NCBI RefSeq assembly: GCF_003797765.1
Contig: NZ_RKMB01000008.1
Span: forward strand, 124,001 to 188,000
DNA: 64,000 nt
Reading direction: 5' to 3'
From: Ramlibacter sp. WS9
GTDB taxonomy: Bacteria > Pseudomonadota > Gammaproteobacteria > Burkholderiales > Burkholderiaceae_C
Shown here: positions 28,405 through 37,896 of the stretch, in pieces
How the letters are laid out: every line of letters begins with the position of its first letter
Position numbering within the stretch: the first letter of the stretch is position 1
Position numbers and translations under genes: made by a program
Notes under the pieces: model-generated
What the model was told of the DNA's origin: nothing
Seen by the model: only the letters and a program-made list of their open reading frames with translations
Databases searched by the model: none

Positions 28405-30429
28405 TCAGTCAGGCGCCGATGCCGCCGCACGCTGCTGTGCGAACGCCACGAACCAGTCCAGGCTGGAAGGGTTGGCCATTGCGTCCTTGTTCACCACCTT
28501 GTCCAGCGGCTGCCCCAGCAATAGCTTCTTGATCGGCAGCTCCTGCTTCTTGCCGGACAGCGTGCGCGGAATCTCGGCCACCTGGAACATCTCGTCGGGC
28601 ACAAAGCGCGGCGAGAGCGCGATGCGCAGGCTGGCTGCGATGCGGGCGCGCATGGCCTCGTCGAGCACGGCGCCCGGACGCAACACCACGAACAGCGGCA
28701 TGTAGCTGTCGCGGCCCAGGTATTCGAGGTCGACCACCATGGAATCGAGCACCTCGGGCAGCGCTTCCACCGCGCTGTACAGCTCGCTGGTGCCCATGCG
28801 CAATCCGTGGCGGTTGATGGTGGCGTCGCTGCGGCCGTAGATGATGCAGCCGCCATCGGGGGTGACCTTGAGCCAGTCGCCGTGGCGCCAGATGCCGGGG
28901 TAGGTATCGAAGTAGGAGGACAGGTAGCGTTGGTTCCCTTCGTCACCCCAAAAGTACAGCGGCATCGAGGGGATAGGGCGCGTGCAGACCAATTCGCCGA
29001 CCTGGTCGACGACCGGCTGGCCCTGTTCGTTCCAGGCTTCCACCGCGCAACCGAGCAGCCGGCACTGCATCTGCCCCGGTATCTGCGGCAGCTCGCGGTT
29101 GCCGCCTATGAAAGCTCCTGCGAAATCGGTACCGCCGGCCATGTTGCACCACCAGATATCCCCCCCGCGCACCTCTCGCATCTCTTGCGTGCCCCAGCGC
29201 TGCACCTCCTCGCTCAAGGGCGAGCCAGTGGTACCCAGCGAACGCACGCGGCGCAGATCGCCACACTGGGCGACCTCCAGCCCCGCCTTCATGCAGTTGG
29301 CGAAGAAGGCCGCGCCAGCGCCGAAGAACGTGGTCCCGGTCTCTGCGGCAAAGCGCCACAGCACGCCCCAATCGGGCTTGTCCTTCGTGCCGCCGGGGTT
29401 GCCATCGAAGATGCAGCACGTGGTGCCATTGAGCAGGCCCGCCACCTGGGCGTTCCACATCACCCATCCGGTGGAGCTGTACCAGTGATAGCGCTCGCCC
29501 AGGCTATTGGGCTGGTAGCTGCACCCCAAGTCGTTGTGCAGCACCATAAGGCCCAGGTGCACGAGGACCATGCCGCCATGACCATGGACGATGGGCTTGG
29601 GCAGGCCCGTAGTGCCACTGGAATAGACGATCCACAACGGGTGATCGAAGGGCAGCCACAGCGGCTCGAAAGCCGCAGTCCTCGTATCGTCTCCGGCACA
29701 GGCCTGGGCCAGCGACGTGAAGGGCTGTAGCCGCTGCGTGACCTGCGGTGCCACCCCGGGATCGGCCAGCAGCAGAAGGTGCTGCACGCTGGGCAGGCCG
29801 TCGCGAAGCTGCGCCACCACGTCGATGCGAGTCGCCTCCCGGCCCCCGTAAGTGATGCCGTCGCACGCAATCAGCACCTTCGGTGCGATCTGGCGGAAGC
29901 GGTCCAGTACGGCGTTGCTGCCCATGTCGGGCGCGCACAGGCTCCAGACGGCCCCGATGCTCGCGGTCGCGAGAAACGCGACGATGGCTTCGGGCACATT
30001 CGGCAGGTAGGCCGCTACCCGGTCGCCGGGCAGCACGCCCTGGGCCTGCAGGTGCAGCGCCAGCGAAGCCACCTGTTGGCGCAGCTGCGGCCAGCCGAGT
30101 TCACGCCGCAGGCCCTGTTCGTTGTAGCTGACGATGGCAGGAGCACCGGCCGCCTGCGCTGCGTCCACATGGCGCAACACCTGCCGGGCATAGTTGAACT
30201 GCGCGCCTTCGAACCACCGCGCGCCGGGCATGCGGGCATCGGAAAGAACCGCGCGGTGCGGCGTGGGAGACTGCAAGTCGAAGTAGTCCCACACGCTTTG
30301 CCAGAAGGCTGGCAGGTCGTCGGTGGACCAGCGCCACAGGGCGTCGTAGTCGCCGAATGCCAGGCCGCGCTGCGTGCGCAGCCAGTCCTGGTAGAGCCGG
30401 ATCTGGGGAATGAAGGGTGCCGCAGTCAA
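28405..30429 (-). CDS. Acetoacetate-CoA ligase (acetoacetyl-CoA synthetase)
   Basis: A 674-residue adenylate-forming enzyme that activates acetoacetate with ATP and CoA. It has the N-terminal acetyl-CoA synthetase-type domain (YDALWRWSTDDLPAFWQSVWDYF, GARWFEGAQFNYA), the phosphate loop YSSGTTGLPKPIVHGHGG, and SLGTTGSPL. The C-terminal LSGKKQELPIKKLL carries the catalytic Lys. Length and the WSTDDLPAFW start are characteristic of the acetoacetate branch. It may salvage acetoacetate, for example from a fumarylacetoacetase-type step, into acetoacetyl-CoA for thiolysis. Three bases separate it from the sorbosone dehydrogenase-like gene upstream. Confidence 0.93.
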   Translation of the reverse strand: MTAAPFIPQIRLYQDWLRTQRGLAFGDYDALWRWSTDDLPAFWQSVWDYFDLQSPTPHRAVLSDARMPGARWFEGAQFNYARQVLRHVDAAQAAGAPAIVSYNEQGLRRELGWPQLRQQVASLALHLQAQGVLPGDRVAAYLPNVPEAIVAFLATASIGAVWSLCAPDMGSNAVLDRFRQIAPKVLIACDGITYGGREATRIDVVAQLRDGLPSVQHLLLLADPGVAPQVTQRLQPFTSLAQACAGDDTRTAAFEPLWLPFDHPLWIVYSSGTTGLPKPIVHGHGGMVLVHLGLMVLHNDLGCSYQPNSLGERYHWYSSTGWVMWNAQVAGLLNGTTCCIFDGNPGGTKDKPDWGVLWRFAAETGTTFFGAGAAFFANCMKAGLEVAQCGDLRRVRSLGTTGSPLSEEVQRWGTQEMREVRGGDIWWCNMAGGTDFAGAFIGGNRELPQIPGQMQCRLLGCAVEAWNEQGQPVVDQVGELVCTRPIPSMPLYFWGDEGNQRYLSSYFDTYPGIWRHGDWLKVTPDGGCIIYGRSDATINRHGLRMGTSELYSAVEALPEVLDSMVVDLEYLGRDSYMPLFVVLRPGAVLDEAMRARIAASLRIALSPRFVPDEMFQVAEIPRTLSGKKQELPIKKLLLGQPLDKVVNKDAMANPSSLDWFVAFAQQRAAASAPD

Positions 30430-30432
30430 GGG

Positions 30433-31761
30433 CTATCCCGGCGAGCGTGCCGTGCCGGTGACGCGCCAGATCACGTTGCCGACGTCGTCGGCCACCAGCA
30501 GGGCGCCGCGCCGGTCTTGCACCACGCCGACCGGGCGGCCGCGCGCCTTGCCATCTTCGGAAAGGAAGCCGGTCAGCAGGTCCACCGGCGGACCGGCAGG
30601 CTTGCCCGCGCCGAACGGCACGAAGATGACCTTGTAGCCGCTGTACGGACGTCGGTTCCATGAGCCATGCTGCCCGATGAAGGCGCCGGCACCGAAGGTG
30701 GCGGGCAGGCTCAGGCCCGGCTCGGCGAACGCCAGGCCGAGCGAGGCGGTGTGCGCCCCCAGTGCGTAGTCCGGCGCCAGCGCCTTGGACACCAGGTCGG
30801 GCCGCTGCGGCTTGACCCGCTCATCAACGTGCGAGCCGTAGTAGCTGTACGGCCAGCCATAGAAGCCGCCGTCGCGCACGGAGGTCAAATAGTCGGGCAC
30901 CAGATCGCTGCCGATCTCGTCGCGCTCGTTGGCGACGGTCCACAGCGTACCGGTCACCGGCTCGAGCGCCATGCCATTCGGGTTGCGCAGGCCGGTTGCG
31001 AACAGGCGCTTGGTGCCGCTCCTCAGATCGATCTCCCAGATCGCGGCGCGGCCCTCCTCCTGGTCGATGCCGTTCTCGCCGACGTTGCTGTTGGAGCCGA
31101 CCGTTGCGTAGAGCTTGCTGCCGTCGCGGCTGGCGATGATGTTCTTCGTCCAGTGATGGTTCAGCGGCCCGGCGGGCAGGCCGGTCACCGGCGTGCCGGG
31201 CGCATCGATGTGCTGTGCACCGGGCGTGTAGGGGAAGCGCAGCACGCCGTCGGTGTTGGCGACGTACAGGTTGTTGCCGACCAGCGCGATGCCAAACGGC
31301 GAGTTGAGCTTGTCGATGAAGACGCTGCGCGACTCGGCGACGCCGTCGCCGTCGGCATCACGCAGCAAGGTGATGCGGTTGGCGCTCGGCACGCCGGCGC
31401 CGGCACGCGCCATGATCATTTTGGCCACCATGCCCCTGATGCCATCCCCGGCCCCCGACTTCGGCGGGGCATTGCTCTCGGCCACCAGCACATCGCCGTT
31501 CGGCAGCACATGCAGCCAGCGCGGATGGTCGAGCCCGCTCGCGAAGGCGTTGACCCGCGTGCCCGGTGCGGGCGTGGGCTGGGCGCCGCCGGTCCAACCC
31601 TCGGGCAGTGCGATATTGACGGTAGGCAGCAAGGTTTGGTTCGGTGCGGGCAACTCCGGCTTTGCGCCAAAGCCTGCTTCCACCGGCAGCCTGGCGGAGT
31701 CGCCGCAGGCGCCCAGCGCGGCCAGCGCTATGGCCGACAGCATCAAGGGAAGGAGTTTCAT
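30433..31761 (-). CDS. L-sorbosone dehydrogenase-like PQQ beta-propeller lipoprotein
   Basis: A 442-residue secreted protein with lipoprotein signal ([19 protein letters not shown]). The body is the glucose/sorbosone dehydrogenase six-bladed propeller: [64 protein letters not shown], and [14 protein letters not shown]. Relatives use PQQ to oxidise aldehydes or sugars in the periplasm. No PQQ biosynthesis genes are in the window. It is in one operon with a secreted hydrolase and acetoacetyl-CoA synthetase, an odd mix whose shared purpose is unclear. Confidence 0.9.
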   Translation of the reverse strand: MKLLPLMLSAIALAALGACGDSARLPVEAGFGAKPELPAPNQTLLPTVNIALPEGWTGGAQPTPAPGTRVNAFASGLDHPRWLHVLPNGDVLVAESNAPPKSGAGDGIRGMVAKMIMARAGAGVPSANRITLLRDADGDGVAESRSVFIDKLNSPFGIALVGNNLYVANTDGVLRFPYTPGAQHIDAPGTPVTGLPAGPLNHHWTKNIIASRDGSKLYATVGSNSNVGENGIDQEEGRAAIWEIDLRSGTKRLFATGLRNPNGMALEPVTGTLWTVANERDEIGSDLVPDYLTSVRDGGFYGWPYSYYGSHVDERVKPQRPDLVSKALAPDYALGAHTASLGLAFAEPGLSLPATFGAGAFIGQHGSWNRRPYSGYKVIFVPFGAGKPAGPPVDLLTGFLSEDGKARGRPVGVVQDRRGALLVADDVGNVIWRVTGTARSPG

Positions 31762-31785
31762 AACGTATCTCCGGAGCGAGCAGGT

Positions 31786-32952
31786 CTAGTTCTTTGCCTG
31801 GGAGGGCGTGTCGCCGAGCCACTGCATGAAACTGCCGACATGCTGAGCCCAAAGGGCGGGGATCGTCATCGCGAAATGGCCGGGTGACCTTGCCGTTCCG
31901 GGTTGAACCACGTAACGGCCCTGTTTGAGTTTTGGCACGGTGTTCTGAAGCACCTGCAGCTCGTCAGGATTGAACTCATCGTCTGAAAAATTCAGCGCGA
32001 AAACCTTCGTTTTGATCTCCGAAAGTCTAGGTTCGGGATCGTAGTTCAATGACGATTTCAGGGAGTAAAGCATGTCGTTGGGGTCAACGCTCTCGGCCTG
32101 CATGCGGGTGGTCGCCAGAAATTTGTCCGCTGCCGCGCCATTGGGAAGTTGTTGTTGAAGCGCTGGGGCGCTGTCGATCATCATCCGCAGCACCCTGAAG
32201 CCATTGACCCAGCCGCGCGGCGTTTGCGTGTAATCCCCGCCCTTCCAGTCCGGATCGGAGCGGATCGCGTCGATCACCATGCGCCGCCACAAGAGGTTGC
32301 GGCCCGAGACCGAGATCGGCAGCGAGACCACCGGCATGACCCCGTCCATCATGTCGGGATAGGCCTGCGCCCACTGCCAGGCATTCATGCCGCCCATGGA
32401 CATGCCAAGGATGGCGTGGAGATGCTTGATGCCCAGCGTCTCGGTTACCAGCTTGTGCTGGAGATCGACGATGTCGCCGTAGTCGTAGTCGGGAAATTTC
32501 GTCTTCTGGCCGTCGCTTGGCTTGCTCGATTGGCCATGGCCCACGCTGTCAGGAAAAATCAAGTAGTAGCGCTTGGCGTCCAGCGGACGGCCTGGATTGA
32601 AGAATGCCTGGGTGAAGGTCGGGCTCAGAAGGGCCCGGCTGTCTCCGCCGGTCCAATGCAGCACAAGAACGGCATTGTCGATGTCGCCTTTGGCGTCTCG
32701 ATGGGGCGTACCCAGGGTCGCGTAATGAATCCTCACACGATCAAGCGTTCCCCCGTTTCGGAATTTGTAATTCTGGAACCAGGCATCGGCCTGAATGGCG
32801 TCCGAATTGACCCGCTGGTCCCAAGGCGATGCCGTCCCGCTGGCGGCGGGTGAAGGAGTCGATTGGGCAAATGCTGAACCTGCAAGCGTTGTTGCGGATA
32901 GCAGCACTCCGAGCAGCACGCTGGCTGCAGTGCAGGCAAGTTGAGATTTCAT
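31786..32952 (-). CDS. Secreted homoserine acetyltransferase-like alpha/beta hydrolase
   Basis: A 388-residue alpha/beta hydrolase with a Sec signal (MKSQLACTAASVLLGVLL, cleavage near GSAFAQ). The nucleophile motif is LGMSMGGMNAWQW. The Asp (NFSDDEFNP) and His (SPGHFAMTIP) complete a triad. The fold resembles MetX homoserine O-acetyltransferase, but the export signal rules out methionine synthesis, so it is probably a periplasmic esterase or acyltransferase. It is the first gene of the operon that continues with the sorbosone dehydrogenase-like protein, 24 bases downstream. Confidence 0.85.
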   Translation of the reverse strand: MKSQLACTAASVLLGVLLSATTLAGSAFAQSTPSPAASGTASPWDQRVNSDAIQADAWFQNYKFRNGGTLDRVRIHYATLGTPHRDAKGDIDNAVLVLHWTGGDSRALLSPTFTQAFFNPGRPLDAKRYYLIFPDSVGHGQSSKPSDGQKTKFPDYDYGDIVDLQHKLVTETLGIKHLHAILGMSMGGMNAWQWAQAYPDMMDGVMPVVSLPISVSGRNLLWRRMVIDAIRSDPDWKGGDYTQTPRGWVNGFRVLRMMIDSAPALQQQLPNGAAADKFLATTRMQAESVDPNDMLYSLKSSLNYDPEPRLSEIKTKVFALNFSDDEFNPDELQVLQNTVPKLKQGRYVVQPGTARSPGHFAMTIPALWAQHVGSFMQWLGDTPSQAKN

Positions 32953-33036
32953 GACGATTTTCTATACTCCGTTTGGGACAGCGGACAGAACCCGCGGGGC
33001 TCTTGAAATCCGCACACGCACATGTGGGACAGTGCT

Positions 33037-34023
33037 CTAGGCCAGCGCAGGTTCGAGGAATCCGGCGAGCCGTCGTGTGATCAATTGCTCGGCCTCATCC
33101 ATGATGCGATCCATCAGCTCTTGAACTGTAGGAATGTCGTTGATCAGGCCGACCACCATGCCGCAGCTCCAGGCGCCGGCGTCCATTTCGCCTTCCAGCA
33201 TCACGCGCGGGTAGACACCCGCGACCTGGTCGATGATGTCTTCGAACTTGAGCGCGTCGCCTTTTTCCTTCTCGGTCCGGATCAATTGCTCGACGGCGGA
33301 GTTGGTCAAGACGCGCTCCGTGTTGCGCAGGCTGCGCATCACCAGTCGCGTGTCGAGCTCGGTGGCCGCGACGATCGCATCCTTGACGTTCTGGTGAACC
33401 GGCGCTTCCTGGGTAGCCACGAAGCGAGTGCCCATGTTCATGCCCTCCGCGCCCATCGCGAGGGCCGCCACCAGGCTGCGGGCGTCGGCCATTCCGCCTG
33501 AGGCCACGAACGGAATCGTCAGCTCCTCGGCTGCCCGGGGCAAAAGGATCATGTTCGGCATGTCGTCCTCGCCCGGGTGGCCACCACACTCGAACCCGTC
33601 TACGCTCACGGCGTCGCATCCGATCGCTTCGGCCTTCAGCGCGTGCCGCACCGACGTGCACTTGTGGATGACCTTGATGCCGGCTTTCTTTAGCGCGGGC
33701 ATGTAAGCCTCAGGACTGCGCCCCGCTGTCTCGACGATGCGCACCCCCCCTTCGGCAATCGCGGCGATGTACTCGGGGTAGGGCGGCGAAGACAAGGTCG
33801 GCAGGAAAGTGAGGTTCACGCCAAAGGGTTGGTCGGTCATTTCGCGGCAGCGGCGAATTTCCTTGGCCAGGAGCTCGGGTGTCCTTTGCGTGAGGCCCGT
33901 GATGAGCCCGAGTCCGCCGGCATTGGACACGGCCGCGGCGAGTTCGGCGAAGCCGACGTAGTGCATGCCGCCCTGGATGATCGGGTGACGAATGCCGAAG
34001 AGTTCAGTGATGCGTGTTTTCAT
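33037..34023 (-). CDS. Nitronate monooxygenase/2-nitropropane dioxygenase-like flavoprotein
   Basis: A 328-residue FMN TIM-barrel protein. The N-terminus is RITELFGIRHPIIQGGMHYVGFAELAAAVSNAGGLG. The phosphate site reads GFECGGHPGEDD and IPFVASGGMADARSLVAALAMGAEGMNMGTRFVAT. The family includes nitronate monooxygenase and 2,3-dimethylmalate-type or enoyl reductases. In CoA-rich clusters these flavoproteins often act on acyl or cyclic enone substrates rather than nitronates. ATG at 34023 has GAAAG before it. It lies seven bases after the SDR gene in the same operon. Confidence 0.9.
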   Translation of the reverse strand: MKTRITELFGIRHPIIQGGMHYVGFAELAAAVSNAGGLGLITGLTQRTPELLAKEIRRCREMTDQPFGVNLTFLPTLSSPPYPEYIAAIAEGGVRIVETAGRSPEAYMPALKKAGIKVIHKCTSVRHALKAEAIGCDAVSVDGFECGGHPGEDDMPNMILLPRAAEELTIPFVASGGMADARSLVAALAMGAEGMNMGTRFVATQEAPVHQNVKDAIVAATELDTRLVMRSLRNTERVLTNSAVEQLIRTEKEKGDALKFEDIIDQVAGVYPRVMLEGEMDAGAWSCGMVVGLINDIPTVQELMDRIMDEAEQLITRRLAGFLEPALA

Positions 34024-34030
34024 GTGTCTT

Positions 34031-34771
34031 TCACCAGGTTTCCATGTAAGGGCGCAGGTCCATCTCGAATGTCCAGGCATCTCGAGGCTGGGTATGCAGG
34101 TACCAGTAGTTTTCCGCGATGTGCTCTGGGTTCAGGATGCCGCCCTGCTCCTTGAGCGCATAGCGTTCGGGGAAATTGGTCCGGATGAATTCCGTGTCGA
34201 TGGCGCCGTCGATGACGAGATGTGCCACGTGAATGCCCCGCGGGCCGAGTTCGCGCGCCATGCTCTGGGCGAGCGCGCGCAGCGCATGCTTGGCGCCTGC
34301 GAAGGCGGCGAAATTGGCCGAGCCGCGGATGCCCGCCGTCGCGCCGGTGAAGAGAATCGTGCCTCGCCCCCGCTCGACCATCCTGCGGGCGACCTCACGC
34401 GCATTCAGGAATGCGCTGAAGGTGGCCATCTCCCAGATCTTCATGTACTTGCGGCCGGTCTCCTCGAGGATGCTGCTGGGCACATTGGCGCCGATGTTGA
34501 ACACCATCACCTCGATGGGGCCGCGCTCCTTTTCGATCTGGTCTATGAGCGCGACGACGTCTTCCTCCTTGCGTGCATCGCTGCCGTAGCCGAACGCCTG
34601 GCCGCCTGCCGCGCGGATGCGCTCGATGGCCGGCTCCAGCTTGTCGGCCGATCGCCGCGTCAGGCACGCGACGTAGCCCTCACGGGCGAAGCGCGCGCCG
34701 ATTGCGCTGCCCGTGGCGTCGCCCGCGCCGACGACGAGAGCCACACCGCGGGGGTTGGCTGATTTGTCCAT
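34031..34771 (-). CDS. SDR family oxidoreductase with Phe at the catalytic Tyr position
   Basis: A 246-residue SDR. ALVVGAGDATGSAIGARFA is the nucleotide motif and MVFNIGANVPSSI the variant of NNAG. In the active site FTGATAGIRGSANFAAFAGAKHALRALAQ the residue at the Tyr position of YxxxK is Phe (FAGAK), so classical hydride chemistry may be impaired; this appears as a stable SDR subgroup. AAGGAGA precedes the ATG. The promoter region (34787-34830) has two AACGnnCGTT elements and is divergent from the isomerase/ligase operon. Confidence 0.88.
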   Translation of the reverse strand: MDKSANPRGVALVVGAGDATGSAIGARFAREGYVACLTRRSADKLEPAIERIRAAGGQAFGYGSDARKEEDVVALIDQIEKERGPIEVMVFNIGANVPSSILEETGRKYMKIWEMATFSAFLNAREVARRMVERGRGTILFTGATAGIRGSANFAAFAGAKHALRALAQSMARELGPRGIHVAHLVIDGAIDTEFIRTNFPERYALKEQGGILNPEHIAENYWYLHTQPRDAWTFEMDLRPYMETW

Positions 34772-34786
34772 GCGTTCTCCTTAAAT

Positions 34787-34830
34787 AACGGTCGTTCAGT
34801 CATCTGAACATTAATCAATTAACGATCGTT
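34787..34830. promoter_or_regulatory. Two AACGnnCGTT elements upstream of the SDR/NMO operon
   Basis: AACGGTCGTT (34787-34796) and AACGATCGTT (34821-34830, a perfect palindrome) lie before the minus-strand SDR gene. Read on the minus strand, TTGACA directly precedes the second element, so it would occupy the promoter spacer. Between them is GTTCAG-N4-CTGAAC. The elements share sequence with the operator on the other side of this divergent region. Confidence 0.6.
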
Positions 34831-34887
34831 TGTCAATAAAGACTGAGATCGAGTCAAACCCCGTTGACAGACGCTCTGGAATCACAT

Positions 34888-34912
34888 AGCGTTCGTTCAT
34901 CTAACGACCGTT
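34888..34912. promoter_or_regulatory. Palindromic operator upstream of isomerase/CoA ligase operon
   Basis: AGCGTTCGTT-CATCT-AACGACCGTT repeats the architecture of the site at 26699-26723: CGnnCGTT, five bases, AACGnnCG. A TTGACA box lies at 34864-34869, so bound repressor would cover the -10 region. The start codon at 34932 follows a GGAG site. Confidence 0.7.
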
Positions 34913-34931
34913 AATTTAAAGGAGCCCGTTG

Positions 34932-35522
34932 ATGAGCAAGTCAGTTGATTTTTTCTTTGATGTCGGAAGTCCGTCGTCATACTTGGCGTGGACGCAGCTG
35001 CCGGGCTTGTGCGCAAGCCATGGCGCGGAGCTTGTCTACCGTCCGATGCTGCTCGGCGGCGTCTACCAAGCCACTGGCAACGCCTCGCCGGCGACCATCC
35101 CCGTCAAGGGGCGCTATACGCAAATGGACTACGAACGCCATGCGCGCCGGTATGGCGTCCCGTTCAGGGGCAATCCGCACTTCCCTGTCATCACGCTGTT
35201 TCTCATGCGTGCGGTCACCGGGATCCAATTGCGCCGCCCCGAGCAGCTGCAGCAATTTCTTGGTTGCGTCTTCAAGGCGCTCTGGATCGACGCGCTCAAC
35301 CTGAATGATCCGCAACTCACGGCGAGCGTCCTGACCGATGGAGGCTTCGACCCTGCCGAGATCGAGCGGCTGACTCAGGATCCCGAAACGAAAGCCGCGC
35401 TGAAGGCGACGACCGAGGAAGCGGTCAAGCGCGGCGTTTTCGGCGCGCCCACGCTGTTCGTCGGCGACGAGATGTTCTTCGGCCAGGACCGAATGGACTT
35501 CGTGCGCGAAGCACTGTCCTAA
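34932..35522 (+). CDS. 2-hydroxychromene-2-carboxylate isomerase-like (GST kappa/DsbA fold)
   Basis: A 196-residue thioredoxin-fold protein of the GST-kappa/HCCA isomerase group. SVDFFFDVGSPSSYLAWTQLPGL supplies the catalytic Ser position in DVGSP(S)SY, RPMLLGGVYQATGN follows, and the C-terminal GVFGAPTLFVGDEMFFGQDRMDFV is the conserved glutathione-contact region. Such enzymes isomerise ring-cleavage products of polycyclic aromatics with glutathione. The ATG at 34932 has GGAG seven bases before. The CoA ligase gene follows after 22 bases. Confidence 0.9.
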   Translation: MSKSVDFFFDVGSPSSYLAWTQLPGLCASHGAELVYRPMLLGGVYQATGNASPATIPVKGRYTQMDYERHARRYGVPFRGNPHFPVITLFLMRAVTGIQLRRPEQLQQFLGCVFKALWIDALNLNDPQLTASVLTDGGFDPAEIERLTQDPETKAALKATTEEAVKRGVFGAPTLFVGDEMFFGQDRMDFVREALS

Positions 35523-35544
35523 GCGAACCCCAAAAGGAGACAAC

Positions 35545-37185
35545 GTGGAACAACGAATCTGGCATGCATCCTATCCGGCAGGGCTGCCCCGCGACCTTGT
35601 GTACGGTGAGCACGACACCCTCGTCACCCTGCTCGAAGGCGCTTTTGCGCGACACGCCAGTCAGACGGCCGTGACATGCAATGGCGAATCGCTCACGTTC
35701 GCCGAGCTCGAAAATGCATCGGCTCGATTCGCAGCATTCCTGCAAGCCGCCGGTCTGCGGCCCGGCGATCGCGTGGCGCTGCTGCTGCCAAATCACCTCC
35801 TCTACCCCGTCGCCTTGGCCGCGATTGCGCGCGCGGGCTTCGTGGGGGTGACGATGAACCCGCTCTACACCAGTCGCGAGGTGGAGTACCAGTTGGTGGA
35901 TTCCGGCGCGGCCGCGCTGGTGGTTGCCGATCCGTTCACAGCACTCGTCGCCGAGGTCTTCGAGCGGACAGAAGTTCGGCACGTCATCACAGTGCCGATG
36001 CATGACGTCAAGCGATCGCTGCTCGCGCCCGCCGGTGATCAGCCGGTTCGGTCCCGAGGCCGAGAGGTGCAACTCGTACCGCTGCACGCCGCGATCGCGT
36101 CGGTGCAGGAGGCCGACTTCAGCGCGGCGAAGGTGAGCCCTTCCGATCTCGCGTTCCTGCAATACACCGGGGGCACGACCGGCGTGTCAAAGGGGGCCTG
36201 TCTCACGCATCGCAATGTCCTCGTGAGTGTGTTGCAGATGCAGTCCTGGTTGCGACTGACCCTCGAAGTCGAGAACTTCGAACTGGTCACGCCGCTGCCC
36301 CTGTATCACATCTTTCCGCTCGGCATGGCGCTGATGGCCCTCGTGAGCGGCGGGCATAACCGTCTTGTCATGAATCCGCGAGACATCAAGGCTCTATGCG
36401 CCGAGATGCACCGGGCGCCCTTCGACGTGCTGATTGGCGTCAACACCATGTTCAACGGCATGGTGAACATGCCCGAACTGGCATCGGTCGACTTCTCGCG
36501 TTGCGGCATGGTGATTGGGGCGGGCGCCTCGATCCAGGCAGCGGTCGCGCGCAAATGGGAAGCGGCGGGCGGGCCGCCGATCACCGAGGCCTATGGGCTC
36601 ACCGAGACGTCGCCCAGCGCTACTTTCAATGCGCCAGGCTCCAACGGGACCATCGGCGTGCCGGTGCCCTCCACTGACGTGCTGATCGTGGACGACGCGG
36701 GTGAGCCGGTTCCGCAGGGTACGCCCGGTGAATTGCTCATCAAGGGCCCGCAAGTGTTCGCGGGCTACTGGAAGCGCGAAGACGAAACCCGCAAGGCATT
36801 CACCAGCGACGGCTGGTTTCGCACGGGCGATGTCGTCACGATGGATACGAAGGGACTGATGACCATCGTCGACCGGAAGAAGGACATGATCCTGGTGTCC
36901 GGGTTCAACGTGTACCCGAACGAGATCGAGGGCGTGGTCGCGCTGCACCCGGACGTGCTGGAGTGCGCGTGCGTCGGCGTGCCCGACGAGCGCTCCGGCG
37001 AGGTGCCTCACCTGTTCGTCGTGCGCCGCTCACCGGGGCTGCAGGAGGATCACGTCGAATCACACTGCCGCAAGCTACTGGCGCCCTACAAGGTGCCTCG
37101 CCACATCACCTTTCTCGAGGCCCTACCGAAATCGACCGTGGGCAAGATCCTTCGCAAGGAACTGCGGACACCAGCATCAGCCTGA
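35545..37185 (+). CDS. Acyl-CoA ligase, FadD-like AMP-binding enzyme
   Basis: A 546-residue adenylate-forming ligase starting at GTG 35545 behind AAAGGAGA. Motifs: LQYTGGTTGVSKGACLTHRN (ATP loop), YGLTETSPSATFN, DGWFRTGDVVTMDTKGLMTIVDRKKDMILVSGFNVYPNEIE (hinge and C domain) and LPKSTVGKILRKELR with the catalytic Lys. It resembles long-chain fatty acid CoA ligases, but specificity cannot be read. It is paired with the isomerase-like gene under a palindromic operator, suggesting activation of a pathway-specific acid. Confidence 0.92.
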   Translation: MEQRIWHASYPAGLPRDLVYGEHDTLVTLLEGAFARHASQTAVTCNGESLTFAELENASARFAAFLQAAGLRPGDRVALLLPNHLLYPVALAAIARAGFVGVTMNPLYTSREVEYQLVDSGAAALVVADPFTALVAEVFERTEVRHVITVPMHDVKRSLLAPAGDQPVRSRGREVQLVPLHAAIASVQEADFSAAKVSPSDLAFLQYTGGTTGVSKGACLTHRNVLVSVLQMQSWLRLTLEVENFELVTPLPLYHIFPLGMALMALVSGGHNRLVMNPRDIKALCAEMHRAPFDVLIGVNTMFNGMVNMPELASVDFSRCGMVIGAGASIQAAVARKWEAAGGPPITEAYGLTETSPSATFNAPGSNGTIGVPVPSTDVLIVDDAGEPVPQGTPGELLIKGPQVFAGYWKREDETRKAFTSDGWFRTGDVVTMDTKGLMTIVDRKKDMILVSGFNVYPNEIEGVVALHPDVLECACVGVPDERSGEVPHLFVVRRSPGLQEDHVESHCRKLLAPYKVPRHITFLEALPKSTVGKILRKELRTPASA

Positions 37186-37200
37186 CGGCGGGATGGGGCT

Positions 37201-37860
37201 TCAGCCTGCAGCGGAGCGCAGGCGCTCCATCCCGGCGTCGCGTATGCCGAGCGTCTCGAGCTTTTGAAGCGTGGCATCGAAGTACTCGCGGCAGGTACCG
37301 AGGGTGCCCGCTCCTGTGTTGATCATTCGGGCCATCTCATGCAGGGAGAGCGCTTTCGTGTAACGCGGATGCGATCGATTGACCGCAAAGGTGATCGCCC
37401 TCACCGGTACCCCGTCCACATCAGCGTTCACCCATCGCGGTTCGTACACCTCGGTCAGCATCTCCCTGCGCCAGAGCACCCGCAGCTCGTCGCGCACTTT
37501 GCGCGGCTCGATCTGCAGCAGCAATCCCTGGCACGCGCCACCCCGGTCGAGGGCGAGCATCAGCCCGGGGCGCTCTTGGGACCCACGCCCGATGACCGAA
37601 CGAAGGCAGAAGGAGCGGTGCCAACCGTGGACTTTTGCCGGACGCGCGCCAGTGTGCTCCAGCGCGGGGTTCCACATCAGCGATCCATATCCGAACACAT
37701 GAACGGCAGCATCGCCATCGTGCCGCGACAGGGCGGTTTCGATCGACGCTTCAAGTTCCTCTGCCGTGCGCAGCCGTGTGCCGGGGGGGAGCTGCGCATA
37801 GACCTGCGCCATGAACGCGTCGTCGAGGAGCCCTTCGCGAGTGACTTGCGCGGTTGACAC
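37201..37860 (-). CDS. ChaC-like gamma-glutamylcyclotransferase
   Basis: A ChaC-type enzyme that releases 5-oxoproline from glutathione. The BtrG-like core is HVFGYGSLMWNPALEHTGARPAKVHGWHRSFCL (substrate loop YGSL) and ends ACQGLLLQIE, with YEPRWV and AITFAVNRSHPRYT later. An in-frame ATG at 37920 would overlap the start codon of the divergent gene (CATG shared), so GTG 37860 (219 residues) is preferred; ATG 37812 is also possible. It lies tail to tail with the ligase operon, 15 bases away. The neighbouring GST-kappa isomerase is glutathione dependent, so a link to glutathione turnover is possible. Confidence 0.85.
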   Translation of the reverse strand: MSTAQVTREGLLDDAFMAQVYAQLPPGTRLRTAEELEASIETALSRHDGDAAVHVFGYGSLMWNPALEHTGARPAKVHGWHRSFCLRSVIGRGSQERPGLMLALDRGGACQGLLLQIEPRKVRDELRVLWRREMLTEVYEPRWVNADVDGVPVRAITFAVNRSHPRYTKALSLHEMARMINTGAGTLGTCREYFDATLQKLETLGIRDAGMERLRSAAG

Positions 37861-37883
37861 GGCAGCGATCTTAACATAGGCTT

Positions 37884-37896
37884 CGTTTACTAAACG
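37884..37896. promoter_or_regulatory. CGTT-N5-AACG operator core between chaC-like and enoyl-CoA hydratase genes
   Basis: TCGTTTA-C-TAAACGA (37883-37897) is a perfect 7-base inverted repeat in the short divergent region. Its core CGTT-TACTA-AACG matches the operators at 26699 and 34888 in arm sequence and spacing, though the outer CG pairs are absent. Confidence 0.6.
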
